A stretch of 64,000 nucleotides of DNA from Phorcus lineatus (taxonomy: Eukaryota > Mollusca > Gastropoda > Trochida > Trochidae): positions 34,383,484-34,447,483 of the forward strand of contig OV121095.1 of NCBI GenBank assembly GCA_921293015.1, given 5' to 3'. Every line of letters starts with the position of its first letter. The first letter of the stretch is position 1. Below the pieces are notes generated by a model. The model was not told the origin of the DNA. It made no database searches and worked only from the letters and a program-made list of their open reading frames with translations. This document shows positions 36,740 to 49,436 of this stretch, piece after piece. Both the position numbers and the translations under genes were made by a program.

Positions 36740-39700
36740 TCATCTCTCTACGCATTTGGAGTTCGGCCAAATTAACCTTAAACAACCTGAGATAGAGATA
36801 CAGTTTTCGCATACTGAATATGTATTTACCATTACACACCTGAATCTAGGGCAACCTGTTGTAAGTCAAACTTCAATTTTTTAAACAATCTTTGAAAACA
36901 TATTACCTGACTTCAGTGAAGTTGAACATTTTGTGAAATTTAAAGGAATTACACCATCGACAATCATATTAATATTATGTCCAGGGGGTAATCGCTTTGA
37001 GTTAAACCAAATTCGAACCTGAGGAAGATTGTCAATATAAGTTTGCCGTTCGAATAATAGTACACCTAGAACCTGTGGAACTTTTTCTTGAGACAAAAGT
37101 CGATTTAAGTTAAAGCTTACTTCTGCACGTATGGAAATATTTCTTGACCACATCGCGTCTTCCGTCACTGCAGTGCCTAAGAATATTTCACGCTTTGCCT
37201 TCGTGTCTTGTGGGTTCAGCGTCTGTGTGGATAATCGTATACATGAATACGTGATTTTTCAATGATTCTTGGTTTATCGGCGGGGAATTGTTCATTGTTG
37301 AAGAGATTGGACGTTATGGGGATATTCACCGTCTTTCAAACTGCTGCCGTTAAAATGTTACTCGAGCGCATAACGTTATATCACATTGTTAAGTCGATGC
37401 TTTTTGTAATCTAAAGATGCTATTTTCAGATGCATTTTTCCTACTCTGGAACTGTGATCAATTTCCGTTATTAAAGCTTCTATCGTGGTGTTAATTGGAG
37501 TTCCATTGCTATGAAGAGTTGTTCCCCTTTGGAACGGAAACAACATATATGAATGAATGTTTGGATATTACGAATCCAAAGTTTGTGATTTGAGTACCAC
37601 GTACTTTGAATGTTTATCTGTGTTTGCAATAATTATTGATTATCGTTTTTGAGATTTGATTCAGTTTGCGAATTAAGTTTTGATGATTTAAGTACTAAGT
37701 ACTTTGGATAAAATATCCCACTGAGTACCCCCGATGGTGTCGTTATATCACAATAGTTTATGTCATTATACAATGTACTATTTCTTACTATATACAGCTG
37801 ATATCATATCAAATATCGCAACCATAAGCTTACATATAGAAGTATGCTTTTCATTTATATAAGCCATTTACTTTTTTCACGAAAAAATATACTTTCGTTT
37901 CACGAAAAAATATACTTTCGTTTCACGAAAAAATATACTTTCAATTCGTTCATGAGTTACGATATTATGAAGAATAATCAGTTTAAGCCATAAGCCTATA
38001 TTATAGAACTATTCTTTTCATTTATATAAGCCTTTTTATTTTAAAGTTTTTGCTTTTTTACGAATAAAAGATTTTAATAAAAGAAGTTCGATCGTTTATT
38101 ACGATATTGTGAAGAAAAATCAATAGTTTGTGAGGGTATGTTCACAAAAAAATCATTTTGACAGCTTAAAATGCTGTAGAAAAGTAATTGAATCAAGAGT
38201 TCTTTATAAAAAAAACTACACAGTTCTGTTGGCATTGATTTGCCCACTTTACTGATTTTGGGTTAACTATATTCTAATCTGCAGTCGTCGCATTTGTTAT
38301 TATACTTGGATTTGAAACAAATAAAAGCATTGTAAACTTGCAAAATATTTCCATATATAAACAAATATCATGTTTTATTACACAAATTGTTTTAAGAATT
38401 ATAATATGATGTATTTTATGCAATCTAAGCGTGAACACCTTTTATTTATACTCTTCATCACGTTTGATAAATTGAAACTTATTTTGCTTTGTTTGTTTTT
38501 GAATTAGGAGAATATATTTTAACAACAACAACACGATTGTTCTTGTATATATATTTAAATAATATATAACCAGTTCTAAAATTTCATTGGTTCATTATTA
38601 TACTATCATTGTATTTGGTTGCATCCTTATGAATCTAAGTTTATCCTTATATCTTATTAATCGTCAATATCTCATAACATCATTTATGTATATGTTGCAA
38701 TTATTTCTATTTCACATTGCCGTGCATGAATATGTTATGTTTGTTGATTTGCAAGGACAGCTTACTTCGATTTGAGGAGTTTGCGTTCTCAGTGTACTTA
38801 CTTCTGCACAGTACTGTATTTCTGCCTACCTGCTTTGTGTGTTTACGCTCCGTATGCAATGAGCACATATCAACATGTCAATCATTTCAATTAGCTGCAA
38901 TAATACTGGAGGATGCCCTGTAACGAAGTTATGCTTGTAAATGTGAATAAGATAGAATGTATGAATGTTAGTAGTTTTATGCGTGTATAACGTGAATAAG
39001 TCCTGTGAATAAGTCATTGATCCATTAAAATTTGTTTGAATGATTGTTGGTTTTATGAATGTTACGAGAAAAGAACTTAATATACATATAGTAATATCAG
39101 CACGTTAATCAAACAGACATAATCATACAGTATTCACCTGGAAACTCAGAACTCCAGATCGTGAATTTTTTTCAAAAGCAATTCCTGATAAATGTTAAGA
39201 TGTAAGATTAGGGAAAATATCAAGAAAGCGCACAAAGCGTTCTTAAAACTATGAGCATGTTTAACGGGAATTTTTATCCATAGCTATACACTTTGCAAAG
39301 CGGAAACTTTGCTGGTCAAGTAACAGGTGTTATTTCCTTTTCTTGATTTCTGCCTGATTAAATTTGATGCCTCGAGGTGTTGAAATACTAATTTCTAAAA
39401 CAAAGTATATACAATGAACAATGAATCGTTGATATCACAATGTTTCATAAAGGAAATTTTTATGTTCAATTTATACCAATTACCTGTTAAAACTTAAATT
39501 TGGCATATATAAATTACGAAAGGTCTATTATGCTCCTTTAGTTTTGTGGGTAATCGATTTACTCCTATTTTTCAATAAAGGCTATTTGGACCTCGAATGT
39601 ACAGTGCTTTGAAACATGCCTTGAATTGACCTTTTTTTCATATCTAATCAAATCGTTGAAAGCACAGAAAAAGCGAAATTCGACAAGGTAAGAAACATTA

Positions 39701-40509
39701 AGCTTGTAACCTGACTAGAGAGGTTTGACCCAAAGCCATAATGCATTTCAATAACACGGTAAATACTGACTTATAATAAATAATTCTTGAAAACCATGAA
39801 TAAAACAAGTCCTCAAAAATGTATCTAAGAGACCTTTTGATTCCCTTAAGTTTCGATAATATTCATACTTATTCTAATTAGTTCAAACGTTTTCTTATGG
39901 AATTATTATTCCCAAACAAATATTCTACCTGAATCAATGCTACCAACTTGCAGGGAAACGTGATTACGTTGTTAGAATTGTTGTATTATTGACGCATGAT
40001 TGTATTGCCCGTTGACTAGAGTATTTGTTGAGCTATGTTATATATGATATAGAAAGCTACTGCAGAGTGGATGGGAAACGATAAACAATTTTTTTTATGA
40101 TTTATGATAACTTTGAATCATCATTGTCACAATGACCGAGACATACACAACTGAAATTTCATGTTCAAAAGGCTTAAATTTTCTTCAAACCGTTGCTTTT
40201 GGTCACGTTTTTACCATATTGTGATTACATTTAACCTTTGTGATCATACAACTGATACTGCCACTAGGCGTATAACTACGTTGCCTGATCTTCCATACGA
40301 AGTATCAACCACGTGAAGGTCTAAACATACTGCAAGCTACGGCACCTGTAAAAATAATTTACTTGAATATATGAACTCTTATCTCCGAGAGATAAGATCA
40401 TTTGCCCTTTTGATTACGTGAATACAGAATATGTGAAATGAGGATAGAGCCTATCGGTACAGATCTTCCTTAGACTAAGGTGATCATAACTTCATATTAT
40501 AAGTAACCA
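36740..40509. other. Gene-free AT-rich stretch
   Basis: No exon with splice sites and family resemblance seen. Hydrophobic short frames at 38587-38923 are products of T-rich DNA. Holds the small tandem array at 37875. Confidence 0.4.
37875..37943. repeat. 23-bp tandem repeat, 3 units
   Basis: Three copies of tttcacgaaaaaatatactt plus tcg, directly adjacent. The last unit ends in tca. Confidence 0.92.
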
Positions 40510-40618
40510 GGGCCTAGATTTTCAAAACTCTCTTAGCGCTAAGATAGTCGTAAGCTAATGTTAATGTATGGTACTTAGGACTATCTTAGTGCTAAGAGAG
40601 CTTCGAAAATCTAAGCCC
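40510..40618. mobile_element. Palindromic MITE family F, 109 bp
   Basis: The left arm gggcctagattttcaaaact, ctcttagcgctaagatagtc is matched in inverted orientation by ggactatcttagtgctaaga, gagcttcgaaaatctaagccc. Almost the whole element is arm, with a loop of about 20 bp. Confidence 0.8.
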
Positions 40619-40710
40619 AGGCCCTTATTTCACAAAGCCAGCTTGTGCTATGGGCATCCTAACCCATAGTTATAAGATGCAGTTACGATCAACTTAGTCT
40701 AAGGTAGCTC
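40619..40710. mobile_element. Partial second MITE abutting family F
   Basis: aggcccttatttcacaaagc followed by agcttgtgctatgggcatcc and a block ending cttagtctaaggtagct. The opening resembles common ggcccgtattcacaaag-type MITE ends (recalled), but only a left half is recognisable. Confidence 0.35.
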
Positions 40711-41984
40711 TCACCAAATTGGCACAAGGTTCCTAGATTTGGAAGCTCTCTTTGTACATATATAGTCTTGAGTTACTACTAACTTACTAACTTACAATTA
40801 TTTCATTGCTAGTCGAGCGTCCAAAATCGAGGTCAAGGTTTCCATATGCAGTGCACGCATTCTTGAGTTGCCGGGAACTTGCATTATATACAACAATGCG
40901 AACATGTACATATCTGATTGATTTCTTTTAAATGTTATGTGTGACATGAATGTACTGGCGGAATAAATGATCATTAGAATAGTGTGTTTATTTTCTTTGA
41001 GTAGTGCTAAAAGTGTTCGTAAATCTTGAGAGGCTGCGTCCTGGATTCCAACATACTAACTGATAAAATACAAAAATGGCGGTTTATGAAATAAATGATA
41101 TTTTGCCCAAGGGTTTTGTATGGAAAACACGAATCGCTGTTTTAATGCCCCCATAGGTAATAAGAAGTTCAATATTGGGCAGTTTTTAGGATAAGAATTT
41201 TGTTTTAAATGTCTAAATTAGTTGTTTGCTTCATGCAAGAATTGATATTATCACACCAATTTCGGGAGGATGTAGTTTACATCCCGAGCGAAAATGTGGT
41301 GTGGTATTTCCAACACAAATGACGGATAAATTTGGACAAGAGTGAGAAATATTTTTTCTTCAAGAAAGAGTTCCTTGTGGACATGTGTTAATGGCACGCA
41401 AATGTGTAGTCGAAAAAGGTCCCTCGTCCCTTTTCAACCTTATTTTCAAAATGTAATTGTCACATATTCAAATTAGATACAGGATAGAGGATATCTTCAA
41501 AGTGTCTATGAAATACTGTATTTATGAAACGAGTACTAGTGGCTGAATAATTAGTATTTCAAGGGATGGGAACGAGGGATATATCGCTTTTTAAATACGA
41601 GTGTCTTAAACATAGTTTGTCATGGACACGGATATAATATTCTGTCGCGAAATAAAAATAAATAAAAATCTACTTCCAAGCTAAGGCGGTTATCCGCCGT
41701 CAGCGCATTTGGACACAACCTCAGAGGCTGTCTATGACATGGCGTCAAAATGAAAATTTATATGTTGCCCTCGTGCATCGTATGAAAATCACGACACGCG
41801 ATATGATTACCCTCATCGAAATATTACAACAATGAAGATGCTGAGCCATTTGCCGAGCACGCTTTTCTTTCTGAAATAAAAACTTCAAATTCAGTATTAC
41901 AAAGCACAGACTCATTCACTTAAAAAATAAGTTTGGCCCAGGCCATTTATATATCACAGTTTAGGCACCAGATCGCACGGGTAA
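40711..41984. other. Gene-free stretch
   Basis: No supported gene or recognised repeat. Confidence 0.35.
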
Positions 41985-42190
41985 TACAAAAATTCACACT
42001 CGTTTCGTAAAAGTCATATGACACGCTTCCGAGGATAATAATTTCTTTATTACCAATTCTACTCCATTTCAAAGGCTTGGAAATATTCAGAAAACGGCAT
42101 CCTTCCCTACCGCCGGCCCGCTACAGTGACGTCACGAACAATGCTTTTATGACGTCACAGACGACGAAATACGGTAACTCGCGCTATGAC
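41985..42190. mobile_element. CRE-bearing repeat, partial copy
   Basis: Contains gatcgcacgggtaatac, cctaccgccggcccgctaca and two tgacgtcac sites 22 bp apart (about 42127 and 42149). Arrangement resembles 22755-23155 and 58750-59115. Boundaries uncertain. Confidence 0.35.
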
Positions 42191-42811
42191 AATCGTTGCT
42201 AGGCAAAAGTGATATGTGCACATGTGCTCATATTGAAAATATGACACCGCTTCTGAATAACCATATGGGTAATAAAGAAAGTTATATACTGACGTGCAGT
42301 GGAAACGTAGAAACAAATATTGTTATACTTTTCTTTCAAACATTCGTAAACAGGGCAGAACACTTTGATAGAAAACCCAGTAAGTGGTGATCTGAAGATA
42401 ACGCAATTGTCATGCATTTTTAACAGTTAAAATAATTTTGCACATCAAAAGTTTTCGATTATGTATAGAATTACCCGGGGATTTTGTTTCATCAATCACG
42501 AACCGAACTTTCTTTTTTGTCATCATATATACAGGCCCTTATTGACACCTGTCCCAAGAAAACTGGAAATAGGATCTACTGATCTCGTAATGAAAGAATC
42601 TTGAGCTGCCCAAAATGAACGAGTGACAGATAAGTCAACGCTGCAAACTTGCATTGCAGAGTTTCAAACCATGAATCAACTAAGCTTTCCTCATATAAGA
42701 TGGAGCATTTAGGGGCGCTTCATTTTGGAAGTCGGATCCTTCTAAATTTATATGTCGTCTTTACATGCGCATCGACTCAGCACATTGACAAACATACCTA
42801 CCGACTTTTAG

Positions 42812-43103
42812 CCGAGCGGCTAAGTGCAATGTTTTCATTGAATTGTGCACATCATGATGCAAGCATGAAATTTTGCATGATTGTAGCTTATACTCATGTT
42901 ATCACATAGAGATCGAGAGGCCTCTCAGAAATTTTATATTTTCCCCTTTTTTGGGGGAAAAAGTGGAAAAAATGAATTTTTTCCTACTATTTTCGCCATA
43001 ACTTTTTAAAATAATTGTCCTATACTTACAAATAATATACCGATTTGTTGGAAATTCAAAGCTGGTCATTTTTAAGGTAAACATAGCCTCCTATCTCCAA
43101 TAG
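42812..43103 (+). repeat. Left terminal inverted repeat of the long-TIR element
   Basis: Matches the reverse complement of 45765-46032. The outer edge is set at agcggctaagtg against agcgggtaagtg; identity is weaker beyond aattgtgcacat. Confidence 0.75.
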
Positions 43104-43129
43104 TAAGGCCTACAGAAATCAAAATGTGT

Positions 43130-45065
43130 CAGTTTTTTGTCTTCAAGTGCTTTAAGTACATTAAACCGGCACACTGAGTTGCAATTCCTGGCAACCCTTA
43201 GATGCCTCTGGGATGGTTGTCCATAAAGTCCAAGCTCTCCAGCAGACAGTCATTTCCATCCCCAGTTAAGATTGTTTGGTAGCTCCTAGCATCTCATCAG
43301 GGATTGTCCCCAAAAATAACTTTCCTGGAAAACAGATCTGTTGATATGTTGGATCAAAGCTGATTCTGTTGGAGGGACGTTGTCCAGTGTTCTTTCCTTA
43401 GTAGCGAATTATTGCTCTCTGGCTTCATTTACTTTCAGAAGGTTGCTTGTTCTGTGATACATCAACACAACGAATGTTTCCAGCTGTTGAATGTTGTCAG
43501 CCGTTACTTCAAGTGGTGGACATGCAAGAGCAAGGAATGTGTTGTTAATTTCAGGAAATGTGTTCCATACATCCCTTGCAAATGGAAATGTTTTCCAGTA
43601 CCAAATCAAACCCAGAGTTCATCAAGATCAAGGATTCTTGTTGCAGCTATGGCCAGCACAACTACACCCGTGTCAACAGTTCGAATGTATAATGTTTTCC
43701 ATCCTTTCTTTGAAGCGTCAGACAAGTGCAGCATCAATCTTGTATCTGTTTCCTCGTGGTTACAGGGTGTCAATCGCTGGAAGTCTACTGGGTGATTTGA
43801 GACAACGTTTTCACCATTTGTGCTGATGACTTGTTTTTCTGTCTGTTCCATGGTTACTTTGTTTGCTAGGAAATCAAAAAGTTCTTTCTTGTTGACTTGT
43901 ACTCTTCCCAAACAACATCCACCCTCTGATTTGTGTCCAGGATGTTCTGCACGTACTTCAAGAAGACTTTATGAGCATAGTCATCAAATGTCATGTGAGC
44001 TGCTGGCTTCAAGATGTTTACTAAAACAGCTCCGTCGAGGACTGACACATCAACATTGGGTTTTTAGTCAGTTTGGGTTGAAATTTCTTCCAAGCAATTC
44101 AGGAGAACTGATTTTGTGCACGGACGTAGAGAATCCTGGTTTGATAAAGATGGTGGGTAGGACTGGTTTTCATGTCTGAAGAACTCATCAAGGTTTCCAT
44201 CCCTTTATTGACAAGATATATACAGACGTGAAAACAGACTGCAGTCAAGTTTGAGACTGTTTATCTTCAACTTTGATAAAGATGTCTTTTTTTTCTCGAG
44301 AGAAGAGATCAGAGGTAGTTTATTTTTCCGAAGTGTTGCTGAAAGGGGGAGTTTGTTCATAAGTCTCTCTGTCACAAAGGTTTCATATTGTTCCCTGCCA
44401 ACTTTTTCAACTTCTTAAAGTGTTCTCAGTACAGATTCATCCACAACATCCTTTGTTGTTATAATAACTAGTTCACCACTAGTATCTAGGAAAGGGTTTC
44501 CATACTCCTCAATCACATTAGAAATGGCTTGAACATCATGCAGGAAGTTTGACTGAGTTGCATTCTTTTCTTCATGGTGGCAGTTTTCCTCATGGCACGT
44601 TCCTGATGATTCCAGAGATTCTTGAAATTCTTCAATGAGTCTTGCAACTTCTGATCCACCTACAGTCCATCTTCTAAGTACAGCATCATTTTCAGTTAAG
44701 CCGATGGCACCACCTTCACCCTTGATTCTGGCATTGTTTTGTTCATGTGCTTGATCTATTGGGAGACCTGAAAACAAATTCTCTGTCTTTTTAACTACAA
44801 TAGCTGGATGTGTTGTGTTGAGCGTTTTCAAGTCACGTTTGTGGACAGTCATCCATCTGGCATAGTGTGTATGATCCAATGCAAACATTCATGGTGATAT
44901 TGCATTTAGACATACAAGTGGAAGTTTCCACTTCGTTCTGATTTGTCGAACGACAACAGCAACGCTTCCAGATTAAATGTAATCCACCAGTATTTGAATG
45001 TTGGATATTTCTGTGCACTGCTTTCACACCATTCATCAAAACTTACAGATGGCATTTCTGACTCA
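43130..45065 (-). pseudogene. PIN/XPG-like nuclease-family transposon protein, broken
   Basis: Read on the minus strand, successive fragments follow one widespread invertebrate protein family in order: FKYWW..NLEALLLS (about 45010-44930), LDHTHYARW (about 44880), GLPIDQAHEQNNA (about 44760), DGAVLVNILKP..FDDYA.KVFLKY (44040-43950), HEETDTRLMLH (about 43740), VDTGVVVLAIAATR..LDELWV (43690-43606), WNTFPE...FLALA (about 43560-43500), and a C-terminal TLWTTIPEASKGC-like stretch near 43240-43200. At least five frame changes or stops separate them. The EADTR...DTDVVVLA pattern is typical of PIN/FEN1-like nuclease folds. Here the second Asp of DTD is Gly (DTG), so an acidic site is also lost. Function is inferred from motif form; the family itself is recognised with good confidence. 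Confidence 0.75.
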
Positions 45066-45764
45066 TAACCTTTGCTATATTTTGATTGATTAAAGAAAAG
45101 GGTATCAACAGAGGTCCTGCCTTAAATTCATGTCATTGTAATATGTTGAAAGGAAATAGTTTCTTAATTAAAATTATGTTGAATATGTTTTGTGTTATAA
45201 TACCATTTTAATTGCTAATATTATTATTTGCAAACTAGTCATATGCATAGTTTCCATTTTCAAAACTATCAATGAAATGTCAAGGCTTTAATTTTGTTTT
45301 CATAACAAATTCATAAGGGATTCAACATTAAAGATGTGTATATTTTAAAAAAAAGTAATAATGGTTTTATTGACTTTCAAACTTATTTTCTATGTATGAA
45401 TGAAATTCTTACCTATATTAGGAATATCCGAGAGATACAAACAAAATCTCAAAGCAAAGCACAGAGGTCAAGCTTTGATGACACAATTTCAACACTGAAA
45501 AGGGTAGGTCACTCTAATTTCTCTGTCAATGTACTGTTTGAGGAACAACTCAATACATTTGATATCAGTGACTAGGTCGTCAGATGATTGAAAACAGAAT
45601 GTTGTTATTATGATTGAATAGTTTATTTTTCAATGTCTCTAAGAAACAAAAGGACTGAAACAATATTTTTATCAAGCAAAACCACATCAGGTCTTCAATT
45701 TCCCGCATTTTCCTGAAAAATTACCAAAGCAGAGACATAAAGTGACTTCTGTAGTCCAAACTAA

Positions 45765-46032
45765 TAGAGGCTGTGTTTACCTTAAAAATGACCAGCTTTG
45801 AATTTCCAACAAATTGGTATATTATTTCTAAGTATAAGACAATTATTGAAAAAGTTATGGCGAAAAAAGTAGGAAAAAATCATTTTTTCCACTTTTTCCC
45901 CCAAAAAAGGGGAAAATATAAAGATTCTTAGAGACCTCTCGATCTCTATGTGATAACATGAGTATAAGCTACAATCATGCAAAATTTCATGCTTGCATCA
46001 AGATGTGCACAATTTTATCACTTACCCGCTGT
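45765..46032 (-). repeat. Right terminal inverted repeat of the long-TIR element
   Basis: Reverse complement of the left repeat, with scattered mismatches and small indels between the arms, indicating age. Confidence 0.75.
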
Positions 46033-47479
46033 ACTATTTTGAACGCATGTAATTATCAATCAAGGTCTTAAACTTGGCTGCGATAGGTAATTAGGATAGA
46101 CTCACTTCTTCCAAGCAAAGCATGCTTCAGATAACCATAACGGATGGTCGCATTCAGAAAGTGAAACTTTATTTTGATGGCAATTAGTTTGGGCCGGCAT
46201 TGGGACAACAGGAACAGCTAAAGTTATCCTGAAAGGACTTTGAAATGTAAGTCGGTATATTTCCCCAAATTCGTAACTAGTTTTACTGTCTTCTTCGAAT
46301 GAATCGACTTACACTATTACAACAGGACATAGCTATTCTTACTTCAAGCATATTGGTTCCTACCTTGGCCAGTCAAATACCCTGATATGTCTCCAATCGT
46401 GCACCTACGGGACCACCTCTGAAGGCGCCTCCAATATCGTCAATGACATTTGTTGACTAGGAATGCTCTAAGGCCCTGCAGAGCGAATGAGAACGGATAC
46501 CAATTCACTTGATCACGTGATCAGGGTACATGTACACCCAATACACAGTATCCGAGCATGCAGCAGCGTCAGATGTTGATATGTGACTTTGTTGTCATTT
46601 GGAACATTTTATGTGGTGATGTGAATGCATTTTTCTGGTCGAAAACCGGACAATAACCTTCTTCAGCAAGGAACTTATAAACATTTTGAATCAATCCCAA
46701 CCCAGCTGTAATATATACTTTGATGTACAATATCAAACAATCTCGTTGCCCTTGTATTTTTAGGGTGAAAATTATTTGGGGACATGAGTTTATGAATATG
46801 AGACAACACGTATATGATTGTTTGATAGCTGCACGTACATCGATCAGAATTTTCTATATTTGAATATTCATTCTCTTTCAGGATTTATAGGCGATTTAAC
46901 GAAACTGAATTAAAGTAGCGTCCTCATAGACAAAGGGAAGAAACTCGTGGCAAACAACTGCACAAAACTCAGGTAGTACATTGTATGTGCCTTAACTATT
47001 AACAGAAATTCGTCTCCTTTATTATATATATATTTGGACATCTTTTGAAAAAGATTTCAGAAGTATACAATATTATATATTTTTATATAAAAGTCATGGA
47101 CCTAGGTCCAAATGGAAATGTATTTTGCTTAGAGATGTTTTTGTGAACTGTTAAGTGAACCTCTTTACATGTCTTGGCAATACAAAATCGGTTATTTGAC
47201 ATTATGAGGAAACCCATTAATAGTCGCCTATTAGAAGACATACATGTTGTGTGTATAACTAGACGGTGAAAGGCTAATACTTTTGAAATTATGATAAAGT
47301 CCAATGGTCCAGTTTGTGAGTTAGGGTTCTTGTGAAGTGATTTCGTATCTACTTGTTTTATTTTATTTCTATTCCACGAAGGAAAACTTCATTTAAGTCA
47401 GTGTGTGCAGTAATTAACTTCCTAAATGGATGTTTGCAATATGGAAGGTTACCAAACTAAGTAATTTCCAATGACCTAT
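46033..47479. other. Gene-free stretch
   Basis: No supported exon. A short ctggtcgaaaaccggacaat word at 46637-46656 recalls MITE family A but cannot be extended. Confidence 0.35.
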
Positions 47480-47521
47480 TTGAAAGCGGTGTTAAACCCC
47501 ATATCACCTCACCTCACCTCA
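47480..47521 (+). mobile_element. SINE 3' tail fragment
   Basis: ttgaaagcggtgttaaaccc then catatcacctcacctcacctca matches the 3' end of the SINEs at 1273-1570 and 61972-62272. Confidence 0.55.
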
Positions 47522-47874
47522 ATTGACCTATTTGAATATGAATCGGTGCAACAGTACCGCCACCATGCTATATCTGTAATCAAACCAACTGATGCGTTAT
47601 CCACATAGCTAAATGAAGACGTGGTTGGCATTCTTCATATAAGTAATACAAGTATTTCGTAATCTCGATAGTTAACTGCGTCGGTTAGGTTTGATAATAG
47701 ACATAGCATGTGATTGTATATGAGACGACTCTGATGTCATATAGGTCATTGCGTATTTGTTTTGTCCATGTTATCGCTAATTATGGCACTGACACACACC
47801 GATAACTCAATATAGGATATTTAATTGATAACAATGTGTGCTAGTTTTCATACCGGTCGGCGTGTCAGTGTAAT

Positions 47875-47950
47875 AGTGAGTGAGTGAGTTATTGTTTAAC
47901 GCCGCTTGGGCAATATTTCAGCCATTCGCGGCGAGGTCAGTGTAATACAC
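47875..47950 (+). mobile_element. gtgagtgag...aacgccgc mollusc repeat fragment
   Basis: gtgagtgagtgagttattgt, ttaacgccgcttgggcaata, tttcagccattcgcggcgag. This is the start of a repeat that is extremely common in gastropods (recalled knowledge). It ends about 8-10 bp before the ATG of the MS4A-like gene. Confidence 0.6.
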
Positions 47951-47957
47951 ATCCAGC

Positions 47958-47985
47958 ATGGCGGCAGATGATTTCTGTTGTTCAA
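47958..47985 (+). CDS. MS4A-like gene, exon 1 (9 codons)
   Basis: catcc-agcATGGCGGCAG is a good start context. Encodes MAADDFCCS plus one base, then donor tcaa/gtaagaa. The frame joins correctly to exon 2 (K-FDYSEW). Chosen because exon 2 itself has no usable ATG upstream of FDYSEW. Confidence 0.5.
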
Positions 47986-49399
47986 GTAAGAACTTCTATG
48001 TTCCATTTAGTCTTTTTCTTATAATTTATAGATAATTTGTTTCATGCCAGGCTTACATGTATGCACAAAACTTTGCACCGTTTATATTACATGGCGATAC
48101 GAGTGCATCGATGAGAAATTGTTTGGCTACTAGGAATGAAGGATAAATGCTGTTATCAATGCATTATGATTAATACGTATATCTTATTACTTATTGATAA
48201 TAAAGTTTGTGCAATACATTACTTAATAGATATCCAGCATTTCAAAATGTGAAGAAACCGTGAAAAAGTCATACCGTTTCTTTATTTGTTTCCAACTTTC
48301 AAAAAGACTTTTTTTTTAATTAGTTTGCAATTTTGATATCGACATGATAATGAATATGACCATGACAACAGCTTATCTACAAGACCACCGAGACTTTGAC
48401 CAACATCAAGATCCATCAACATTGCTAGGTGGTCGAATTGGCCATTGTATTCTTACTTTGAGGGAGTAGGTTCGAATCCCGCATGAGACCTGGTCGAAAA
48501 CAATGTATATTTTTGCAGCGTGCTCAAAATATGATATTGTTACATATCTTAAAAAATACTCCCAGAATTTTTTTTAAACAAAATTACCTGTCGATAGAAC
48601 CTATTTACATTTTATTGTGACTATTGTGTAATCAACCGGTTAATATTACAGAGTTTGACTACAGCGAATGGCGGAGAAAGGGGGTGAAGACTATACGGAT
48701 TCTTTCCCTCCTACAATTAATACTGGGAATCGTCACGCTCATCGTCGGCATCGTCGCCCTGTGGTTCACAGCTTCCAACCCCTCCTTCCCTAAAACCAAT
48801 GCCTATGCAATACCTTCTGGTGTACTGGTAATGTGACCAATCATTTTTCATGCAAATTTTATGCGTGTGGTGTGGTATCTGAAAATTTGGAATTAGAAAT
48901 GTCACCTATCAAATAGGCTAAATAACACATACTTGTATATAATCAATTTGATACATAATAAATTTTTAAGAGTTTATTGTTACAATATAGGCTTATAGAA
49001 AAAGATTAAGAACATTTTTAATGAGTTACACTAAAGATCATTAACTAAGCTAGATAACTAAGCTACAAAGCCCTGAATTAACATAACAGTTGATTCCAAC
49101 TGAAATAGTCGATGGAGAAAGTAGTTAAGTAGCTCATAAAAAGGTTGTAAAAGGTATCAAAGAGAAGGAAACTAATACAGCAGATAATGGCAAAGACAAA
49201 CGGAAAAAACAGTAGTCTGAATGAACAATGTTCTATCAGCTTGTCTTTATGTAAGTTCAGATTCTAGCTGTGAAGAAACATCTGGACAGGACTCAAACAC
49301 GTGTGACCCAATTCAATCAATGTCATACAATGTTGAACTAATAATATAATGATAAATAATGATAATAAAATAATAAATAATAATAAAAATGATGAAATT

Positions 49400-49436
<37 letters not shown>

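Larger units (their letters stand above)
42812..46032 (-). mobile_element. Long-TIR DNA transposon-like element, about 3.2 kb, degraded
   Basis: The left flank (42812-43103) and right flank (45765-46032) are inverted copies of one sequence of about 270 bp. Shared blocks include tgatgcaagcatgaaatttt, gcatgattgtagcttatact, tagagatcgagagg, ggaaattcaaagctggtcat and tttttaaggtaaaca. Between them lies one minus-strand pseudogene (43130-45065) and little else. Long terminal inverted repeats around a single open-reading-frame remnant are the architecture of a DNA transposon. The nuclease-like protein could fit an AcademX-type (XPG-containing) element, but that superfamily assignment is inference. No target-site duplication could be defined. 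Confidence 0.75.

Noticed and set aside
38587..38923. Hydrophobic 62- and 68-residue frames resembling membrane segments
   Set aside because: T-rich DNA gives Leu/Phe/Ile-rich frames by chance; no splice sites or motif.
43412..44179. Plus-strand frames of 111-127 residues
   Set aside because: Antisense shadows of the minus-strand transposon pseudogene.
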